Below are positions 22,202 to 27,114 of a stretch of DNA of 27,114 bases, piece after piece (within the stretch, counting starts at the first letter, position 1; each line of letters begins with the position of its first letter). Source of the DNA: Craurococcus roseus. Its GTDB lineage: Bacteria; Pseudomonadota; Alphaproteobacteria; Acetobacterales; Acetobacteraceae. The translations under genes were made by a program, and so were the position numbers. The stretch is from contig NZ_BAAAFZ010000030.1 in NCBI RefSeq assembly GCF_039523795.1, positions 1 to 27,114 on the forward strand. Reading direction: 5' to 3'. The notes below the pieces were generated by a model. It did no database searches, was not told the origin of the DNA, and saw only the letters and a list, made by a program, of their open reading frames with translations.

Positions 22202-22906
22202 TCAGGAGCCCGCCGCCTCGCTCAGCCTGCCGATGAACAGCACCGGCCCGGTCGGGCGCCCCGTGGGCGATCCGCCGGGCGGTTCGAGCGTGATCTCGAC
22301 CAGCATGCCGGGGGAGGGCCGGATCGCTGTGGTGGACGCGCTGTACTGCCCCGCCTCGGACGGGATCAGCCCGAGCGAGGTCGGCGCGGTCGCCCCCTGC
22401 GGCAACGCCCAGAGTTGCATCACCCGGTCCGGCGGCACGGGCTGCCGGTTGACGGCGGCCAAGCGCAAAGCGCCGCCGCGGTCCGCCTCCACCAGCCAAG
22501 CCGGCTGGTCGCGGCTGGTGAGGAGCACCGTCATCAACGGCGCTTCTTCCGGGACGGGGCGGACGAGCAGCAGCGCCGCGAGGCCGGCCGCGACCGCGCT
22601 GGAGCCGAGCGCGAGCCAGCGCCAAGGATCGGACCGCCGGCGCTCGGGCGTCCGCGGCGGCGGCGCCACCGCCGCGCCCGGGGCCGCCGGCAGCGCCGCC
22701 TCGATCCGCGCCCAAAGGTCGGGCGGCGGCGCCTCCTGCGGCGCCAGCGCGGTGAGCGGCGCGAGCCTCGTTTCCCAGGCCGCGACCGCTTCGCGCAGCT
22801 CGGCGTCGCCGGCCGCGAGCGATTTCTCCAGGTCCCGCGCCGCACCGGCTTCCAGCGTCCCGAGGACGTATTCGCCGGCCAGGGCGTCCCGCTCCTCCGC
22901 GGTCAC
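22202..22906 (-). CDS. RskA-type anti-sigma factor
   Basis: A 234-residue single-pass membrane protein. The GTG at 22906 overlaps the sigma-factor stop as GTGA, so the two should be made in fixed ratio. The cytoplasmic N-terminal part (residues 1-45, ALAGEYVLGTLEAGAARDLEK) is the short anti-sigma domain of the RskA family without a zinc HxxxCxxC motif. A linker rich in Pro/Ala leads to one membrane helix near 95-115 (WLALGSSAVAAGLAALLLV). The periplasmic C-terminal domain (about 120-234) carries MQLWALPQG and the SLG.. strand of RskA-C. It should hold the ECF sigma factor inactive until a periplasmic signal triggers its loss. Confidence 0.9.
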   Translation of the reverse strand: MTAEERDALAGEYVLGTLEAGAARDLEKSLAAGDAELREAVAAWETRLAPLTALAPQEAPPPDLWARIEAALPAAPGAAVAPPPRTPERRRSDPWRWLALGSSAVAAGLAALLLVRPVPEEAPLMTVLLTSRDQPAWLVEADRGGALRLAAVNRQPVPPDRVMQLWALPQGATAPTSLGLIPSEAGQYSASTTAIRPSPGMLVEITLEPPGGSPTGRPTGPVLFIGRLSEAAGS

Positions 22907-23442
22907 GACATGCAGTCCCGGAGTTGCAGGAGGCCGCGGCGTATCCAGGCCTTGACCGTGCCGAGCGGCATGGAGAGCCGCTCCGCGACCTGGCTGTGCG
23001 ACAGCCCGTGGACGAAGGCGAGCAGGATGCCGCTGCGGTTCTTCTCCTCCAAAGCTTCGAGGCACTCGCGCAGCCTGCGGCCGTCGGCCTGGGCGGCGAC
23101 GCGCTCCAACGCCTCGGGCGCGACCGCGGTGTCGCCCAGGGTGGGGTCGTCGGTCGGCAGTTCGCGGCCGCGGCGGCGCGCCTGGTCGAGCGCGGCGTGG
23201 CGCACCACGCCGGCCAGCCAAGCCGAGGCGGCGCCGCGCGCGGGGTCGAACTGGGCGGCGCGCTGGCTCACCCGCAGAAAGGCGTCGTGCAGCGCGTCCG
23301 CCGCGGCCTCGCGGTCCCGCAGGATGGCGTTGGCCAGGCCGAACAGCCGCACCGACTGGGCCTCGTAGACGCGGCGCAGCGCCGCGCGGTCCCCGGCGGC
23401 GACGGCGCCGAGGAGGCGCGCCAGATCCGGCTCCTCCGCCAT
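22903..23442 (-). CDS. ECF (SigK-like) RNA polymerase sigma factor
   Basis: A 179-residue group 4 sigma factor. Region 2 covers about 22-90, with the core-binding helix AADALHDAFLRVSQ and the -10 recognition part ASAWLAGVVRHAALDQARRR; region 4 is about 118-175 with the helix-turn-helix SHSQVAERLSMPLGTVKAWIRRGLLQLR. This and the partner RskA-type factor point to the SigK-like class. The Shine-Dalgarno is weak and the ATG at 23442 lies two bases after the stop of the preceding gene, so translation is probably coupled. Promoter sequences recognised by it are unknown here; autoregulation from a promoter ahead of the first operon gene is likely from family knowledge. Confidence 0.92.
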   Translation of the reverse strand: MAEEPDLARLLGAVAAGDRAALRRVYEAQSVRLFGLANAILRDREAAADALHDAFLRVSQRAAQFDPARGAASAWLAGVVRHAALDQARRRGRELPTDDPTLGDTAVAPEALERVAAQADGRRLRECLEALEEKNRSGILLAFVHGLSHSQVAERLSMPLGTVKAWIRRGLLQLRDCMS

Positions 23443-23444
23443 CC

Positions 23445-24053
23445 CTATTGGCCGAACATGCGGAACAGGCGTTGCAAAACCTCCCGCCCGTCGAAGGCTG
23501 GTCCTTGTTCGACGGCGCCCAGCGACCCGGGCGGCGCTTCCCGCCGCAAGCGGGCGAGCGCCTCGGCGGTGCCGGCGAGCGGCAGTTCCACCGGCTCGGC
23601 GCTCGTCCCGGCCAAGCCCTGCATACGGACGAGCGCCCGGTCGGCGGCCGGCAACTCCGCCTCGGCCCGCGCCAGGTCCTCGGGCCGCGGGGCGCAGACC
23701 AGCGAGCGGCCCTCCAGGTCGCAGGGCATCTCGAAGTGGCGGTTGGGCGGGAAGCGGAGCTGCGCCGAGCCGGTCAGCGCCAGCAGCCCGCGCGTGGCGC
23801 CCTCCAGGGTGAGGTTCCGCGCCGTGACCGCGGGCACCAGCCGGCCGCCGCGCTCCACCACCTCCAGCGCCAGGGCGGAGCGCCCGGGTTCGCTGCGCTC
23901 CACCGGCCGCGCGTGCAGCATCTGGCAGGCCGCGCGGTCCGTCATGCGGTCGGTGGCGCAGGACAGGCGCCAAGTCCCTATGGCCTGGTCCACCTGCGCG
24001 GCGGCCGGAAAAGGGAGCAGGGAAGCGGCGAACAGGGTTGCGGCGACTCGCAT
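23445..24053 (-). CDS. Secreted protein resembling invasion-associated locus B family
   Basis: A 202-residue protein with a clear signal peptide (MRVAATLFAASLLPFPAAAQ). The start at 24053 was chosen for this; an ATG at 24065 adds four residues and cannot be excluded. The mature N-terminus, GTWRLSCATDRMTDRAACQM, has the W-x-(L/V)-x-C and second Cys of IalB-type periplasmic proteins, and two more cysteines occur later (MPCDLEGRSLVCAP), enough for two disulfides. The last 60 residues are helical and rich in Arg/Ala/Leu. It is the first gene of the operon leading to the ECF sigma factor and may be a target or sensor of that system. The family call is by resemblance and moderately uncertain. Confidence 0.6.
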   Translation of the reverse strand: MRVAATLFAASLLPFPAAAQVDQAIGTWRLSCATDRMTDRAACQMLHARPVERSEPGRSALALEVVERGGRLVPAVTARNLTLEGATRGLLALTGSAQLRFPPNRHFEMPCDLEGRSLVCAPRPEDLARAEAELPAADRALVRMQGLAGTSAEPVELPLAGTAEALARLRREAPPGSLGAVEQGPAFDGREVLQRLFRMFGQ

Positions 24054-24089
24054 GGCGGCGATCATAGGGCCCGGGCGGAGGATCACGGA

Positions 24090-24920
24090 ATGGCAAGCGC
24101 GCGACTGCCTGACGGGACCGAGGTGCCGGCGCTGGGCCAGGGCACTTGGCGCATGGGCGAGCGCGGCGCGGACCGGCGCGCGGAAGCGGCGGCGCTGCGC
24201 CTCGGCCTCGACCTCGGCATGACCCTGATCGACACGGCCGAGATGTACGCCGAGGGCGGCGCCGAGGAGGTGGTGGCCGAGGCCATCGCCGGCCGGCGGG
24301 ACGAGGTATTCCTCGTGTCCAAGGTGTACCCCCACAACGCCAGCGGCCGGAAGCTGCAGGCGGCCTGCGAGCGCAGCCTCAAGCGCCTCCGGACCGAAAC
24401 CATCGACCTGTACCTCCTCCATTGGCGCGGTAGCACCCCCTTGGCCGATACGGTCGAAGGCTTCGAACGGATGCGCGCCGCCGGGAAGATCCGCCGCTGG
24501 GGCGTGTCCAACCTGGACGTGGACGACCTGGAGGAGCTGGGCGGGGCGCTCGCCGACTGCGCCGCCGACCAGGTGCTCTACAACCTGGAGAACCGCGGCG
24601 TCGAACACGACCTGCTGCCCTTCTGCCGGGAGCGCGGGATGCCGGTGATGGCCTACTCCCCCGTCGGCCAGGGCGGCGCGCTGCTCCGGCACCCGGCGTT
24701 GCGCGCGGTGGCCGGGCGGCACGGCGCCACCCCCGCGCAGGCGGCCCTGGCCTGGACCTTGCGCGCGCCGGGCGTGATCAGCATCCCCAAGGCGTCGGAC
24801 CCGGAGCACGTGCGCGCGAACGCGGCGGCGCGCGACCTGCGACTGACCGAGCAGGACTTGGCGGAGCTGGACGCCGCCTTCCCGCCGCCCCAGCGGAAGC
24901 AGAGGCTGGCCATGCTGTGA
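24090..24920 (+). CDS. Aldo/keto reductase
   Basis: A 276-residue NADPH-dependent reductase of the AKR superfamily, TIM barrel. GGAGG eight bases ahead of the ATG at 24090 sets the start. The catalytic tetrad is D48, Y53 (DTAEMY), K78 (VSKVYP) and H111 (YLLHW). The C-terminal cofactor loop reads VISIPKASDPEHVRANAAA, with the usual K and R residues for the NADPH phosphate. The length and sequence resemble the YeaE/2,5-diketo-gluconate reductase side of the family. It is divergent from the sigma-factor operon, with only 36 bases between the two starts, so the promoters must overlap the genes or each other. The natural substrate is unknown. Confidence 0.93.
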   Translation: MASARLPDGTEVPALGQGTWRMGERGADRRAEAAALRLGLDLGMTLIDTAEMYAEGGAEEVVAEAIAGRRDEVFLVSKVYPHNASGRKLQAACERSLKRLRTETIDLYLLHWRGSTPLADTVEGFERMRAAGKIRRWGVSNLDVDDLEELGGALADCAADQVLYNLENRGVEHDLLPFCRERGMPVMAYSPVGQGGALLRHPALRAVAGRHGATPAQAALAWTLRAPGVISIPKASDPEHVRANAAARDLRLTEQDLAELDAAFPPPQRKQRLAML

Positions 24921-24929
24921 GGCGGGCCG

Positions 24930-26204
24930 TCACGGAGCCGCGGCCCCTTCCGGCAAAGGCACGTTCAACGCGCCGAGATGCAGCCGCCGCACCGTCCCCG
25001 CCACCGCGGCGTCGAGTCCCGGCCGCGCGTAGAACACGCCGCGCACGTGCAGGCAGCCAGCGATGGCACGGATGAACGCCTCCGCCAGCTCCGGATCGGG
25101 CGGCGGCGCTTCCCGCCAGAAGGCGTCCAGCCCGCCCTGCCAGGCCAGCCCCGGCACGTCGTAGATCGCCCGCCCCAGCGCGCAGGTCGCGCGGCCCATG
25201 GCGATGGAGCGGACGCCCACCGTGCTGTTCACCGTCACCACGCCGCGGCAGGCCTCGAGCACCGGGTCCATCGGCAGCGCGCCGTCCAGGAAATGGACGC
25301 GCCCCGCCGCCCCGGCCGCCTCGGCGATGCGGCGGACGCGCCGCCCCCACGCCTTCAGGCCCGGGTCGAGCGGGTGCACCTTCACCAGCAGGCGCGCGTC
25401 CTGCGGCGCGGCGCGCGCGAAGCTCCCCACGGCCAGGGCGATGGCGCCGTCGTTGTCGGGGAAGGGGGAGTAGGCGCGGACCGAGTAGTCGTTCTCCATC
25501 TGCATGGCAAAGGCGTAGAGCGGCGCGCCCCGCGCGCGCAGCGCCGCCAGCAGCGCCGCCGCGCGCCGCGTGTCCCGCCCGCGCCGCAGCAGCCGCAGCC
25601 CCGTGCCGATGTAGGCGGGGACCGGGTGGTGCAGCAGCCAGCTCTCGTAGCGCGGGAAGCCGAAGGGCAGCAGGGACGCCAGGTGGAAGGCCATGTCCCA
25701 CGCCGCTTGGCGCGGGAAGCTGTCGGCGTGGCGCGGCGAAAGGTCCGCGGGCGGGCAGGCGGCGGCCAAGGCGCGGATCGCCGCCGGGTCGCGCGGGAAG
25801 CGGCTCTCGGCGCCCATGCCGTCGCGCTCCAAGACGATCCAATCCGGGCGGATGTAGCCGAAGTCCGTCACCGCCACCGCGACCCCGCGCGCGCGGGCGG
25901 CGGCGATGGCGGCGCGGTGGTGGGGCCGCTGCTCCCCGAGCAGCACGAGGTCGGTGACGGCGCGCTCGTCCAGGAAGCGGGCGACGAAGCCGGGCCACTC
26001 CGCGAGGCCGCCGCGGAAGTCCACCGCGCCCGGCCCCCGCCAGAACAGGCGGTCGCCCCAGCAGACGTTGATCCTGTGCGCCTCGTGCCCCAGCGCGCGC
26101 AACCCGGCCGCGACCTCCGCGAAGAAGGGCGTGGTGGGCCCCTGGAGGAACAAGAACCGGCGGCGGGCACGGGCGGCCCCGAAGCGGTCCGGCCAAGCGT
26201 TCAT
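24930..26204 (-). CDS. KpsS-like capsule polysaccharide protein
   Basis: A 424-residue cytoplasmic protein of the capsule polysaccharide biosynthesis family (KpsS/LipB-type, GT-B fold retaining beta-Kdo transferases). Features seen are the N-terminal FLFLQGPTTPFFAEVAAGLRALGHEAHRINVCWGD, ESWLLHHPVPAYIGTG in the middle, VKVHPLDPG around 300 (the HP motif common in this group) and VTVNSTVGVRSIAMGRATCALG, the nucleotide-sugar end. In capsule assembly KpsS adds the first Kdo of the lipid anchor linker. Its start overlaps the formyltransferase stop in ATGA, so the two are translationally coupled. The end meets the aldo/keto reductase tail to tail with nine bases between. A different glycosyl transfer cannot be ruled out. 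Confidence 0.85.
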   Translation of the reverse strand: MNAWPDRFGAARARRRFLFLQGPTTPFFAEVAAGLRALGHEAHRINVCWGDRLFWRGPGAVDFRGGLAEWPGFVARFLDERAVTDLVLLGEQRPHHRAAIAAARARGVAVAVTDFGYIRPDWIVLERDGMGAESRFPRDPAAIRALAAACPPADLSPRHADSFPRQAAWDMAFHLASLLPFGFPRYESWLLHHPVPAYIGTGLRLLRRGRDTRRAAALLAALRARGAPLYAFAMQMENDYSVRAYSPFPDNDGAIALAVGSFARAAPQDARLLVKVHPLDPGLKAWGRRVRRIAEAAGAAGRVHFLDGALPMDPVLEACRGVVTVNSTVGVRSIAMGRATCALGRAIYDVPGLAWQGGLDAFWREAPPPDPELAEAFIRAIAGCLHVRGVFYARPGLDAAVAGTVRRLHLGALNVPLPEGAAAP

Positions 26205-27064
26205 CCGACGCGGACCCGCAGCGCCGCCCGCAAGTCGGCCAAATCCACCGTCCGCCGGCCGCGCCGCGCCAAGCCCCGCAGCATGCCGCGCGACGGGAAG
26301 GGGCAGTATGGCAGCGGCGCCGCCTCGCGCGGCGGGTCCTCGCGCCCCTCGGCCATCGCGTCGAGGACGCGCCCGAGCAGCGCCGCGCCCTCCGCGTGCA
26401 GCCGGCGCGCGGCGGCCGAGGCGGTGGTGCCCTCCGGCAGCGCCACCCCGGACTGAGCCAGGATCGGGCCGGCGTCGATCCGCGGCGCCAGCCGGTGCAC
26501 CGTGACCCCGAAGGCCGGCCGCTCCTCGGCGAGCGCCCAGATCGTCGGCACCGGCCCGCGGTGGCGCGGCAGCAGCGAAGGGTGGACGTTGATCCCGCCG
26601 CGCGGCGCCAGCGCCAGGGTTTCCGGCGCGAAGATCTGGTCGAAATGGAACGAGACCAACAGGTCCGGCGCCGCGCTCCGGATGGCGGCCGCCGTCTCCG
26701 ACCCGTTCACGTCCCGCACCTCAAGGACCGGAATGCCGCACGCCGCCGCGACGTCCGCCAATCCGCCGCGCCCGGCCCGGCCCGTCCACCGTGGCAGGAC
26801 GTAGTTGACCGCCAGGAAGGGCAGGAGGCGCGGGCCCGAGCGCCGCAGGTGCCGCAGCGCCTGCGCCGCGGTGCCGCCCGTGCCCGGGCGGACGGGGACG
26901 GACCGGCCGACCAGCACCACCTCCGCGCCGCCCCGGCGTCGCCCGCGCAGGAAGTCGGCGACGGCCTCCGCGGACAGCGCGCTCTCCAACGTGAAGAGCG
27001 CGACGCGCAAAGGCGGCCGGCGCGGCCACCGGTCTTCCGGACCGGCGCGCGCGCCCGTGGGCAC
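26201..27064 (-). CDS. Formyltransferase, probably for a surface-polysaccharide sugar
   Basis: About 287 residues from the GTG at 27064; the frame stays open to the window edge, so the start could lie further out. A different frame ends in TGA at 27076, which suits an upstream gene finishing there and this GTG. The folate-dependent formyl transferase core is clear: N159 and H161 in GGINVHPSLLPRHRGPVP and D197 in RIDAGPILAQ form the catalytic set. N-terminal residues 19-60 are a Rossmann-like start (LRVALFTLESALSAEAV). It is too short and lacks the C-terminal domain for methionyl-tRNA formyltransferase, and it does not look like PurN. N-formylation of an amino sugar, or of a related nucleotide sugar, is the likely role given the coupled KpsS-like gene. 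Confidence 0.85.
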   Translation of the reverse strand: MPTGARAGPEDRWPRRPPLRVALFTLESALSAEAVADFLRGRRRGGAEVVLVGRSVPVRPGTGGTAAQALRHLRRSGPRLLPFLAVNYVLPRWTGRAGRGGLADVAAACGIPVLEVRDVNGSETAAAIRSAAPDLLVSFHFDQIFAPETLALAPRGGINVHPSLLPRHRGPVPTIWALAEERPAFGVTVHRLAPRIDAGPILAQSGVALPEGTTASAAARRLHAEGAALLGRVLDAMAEGREDPPREAAPLPYCPFPSRGMLRGLARRGRRTVDLADLRAALRVRVG

Positions 27065-27114
27065 GGGACCACGGTTCAGGCGCCGGCGCGCCGCGTCCCG
27101 CGCGGCGCGGTCAC

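Noticed and set aside
1..27114. CRISPR arrays, tRNA or rRNA genes, insertion sequences
   Set aside because: No regularly spaced repeats, no tRNA-like T-loop/CCA sequences, no transposase motifs and no rRNA sequence were noticed on either strand by eye; a covariance-model search was not possible.

Overview
The window is very GC-rich (by eye about three quarters G+C, with almost every third codon position G or C) and looks like the chromosome of an alphaproteobacterium, probably in the Rhodospirillales/Acetobacteraceae range. That placement is inferred from a Tat-exported, nosR/nosX-linked (clade I type) nitrous oxide reductase, the GC content and the gene families; no ribosomal RNA or other marker is present. 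The five Ns at 9278-9282 show it is a draft assembly.

Left part (1-14.6 kb) is a denitrification island. It opens with the 3' end of norD (nitric oxide reductase activation, VWA domain), then a secreted DUF4142 protein. On the minus strand follow a Crp/Fnr-type regulator, a small uncertain ORF and a DUF454 membrane protein in one close-packed block, and, separated from them by an intrinsic terminator, a ferritin-like protein that has lost its histidine ligands. Divergent from that gene runs a complete nos operon, nosR-nosZ-nosD-nosF-nosY-nosL-nosX, mostly joined by ATGA overlaps, with a small c-type cytochrome just downstream. NosZ reduces N2O to N2 in the periplasm; NosR and NosX (flavinylation) feed it electrons; NosDFY and NosL supply its copper-sulfur site. 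In the 273-bp divergent region a TTG-N8-CAA box sits exactly between two -10-like hexamers at mirror-image class II distances, suggesting one Crp/Fnr site drives both nosR and the ferritin-like gene.

Middle part (14.9-21.3 kb) is catabolic: an amidase (minus) divergent from a three-subunit molybdenum hydroxylase (2Fe-2S, FAD plus 4Fe-4S, molybdopterin; PaoABC-like but without an export signal), followed by a beta-keto acid cleavage enzyme (DUF849/BKACE).

Right part: a minus-strand operon of an IalB-like secreted protein, an ECF sigma factor, its membrane anti-sigma factor and a DUF4394 secreted protein (24.05-21.3 kb); a plus-strand aldo/keto reductase; and, entering from the right edge, a formyltransferase and a KpsS-like capsule protein that overlap by ATGA and probably belong to a surface-polysaccharide locus.

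The most unusual points are the mirror-image nosR/ferritin-like promoter with its ligand-poor ferritin-like protein, and an 11-codon leader ORF with an excellent ribosome binding site whose stop overlaps the start of the Crp/Fnr regulator.
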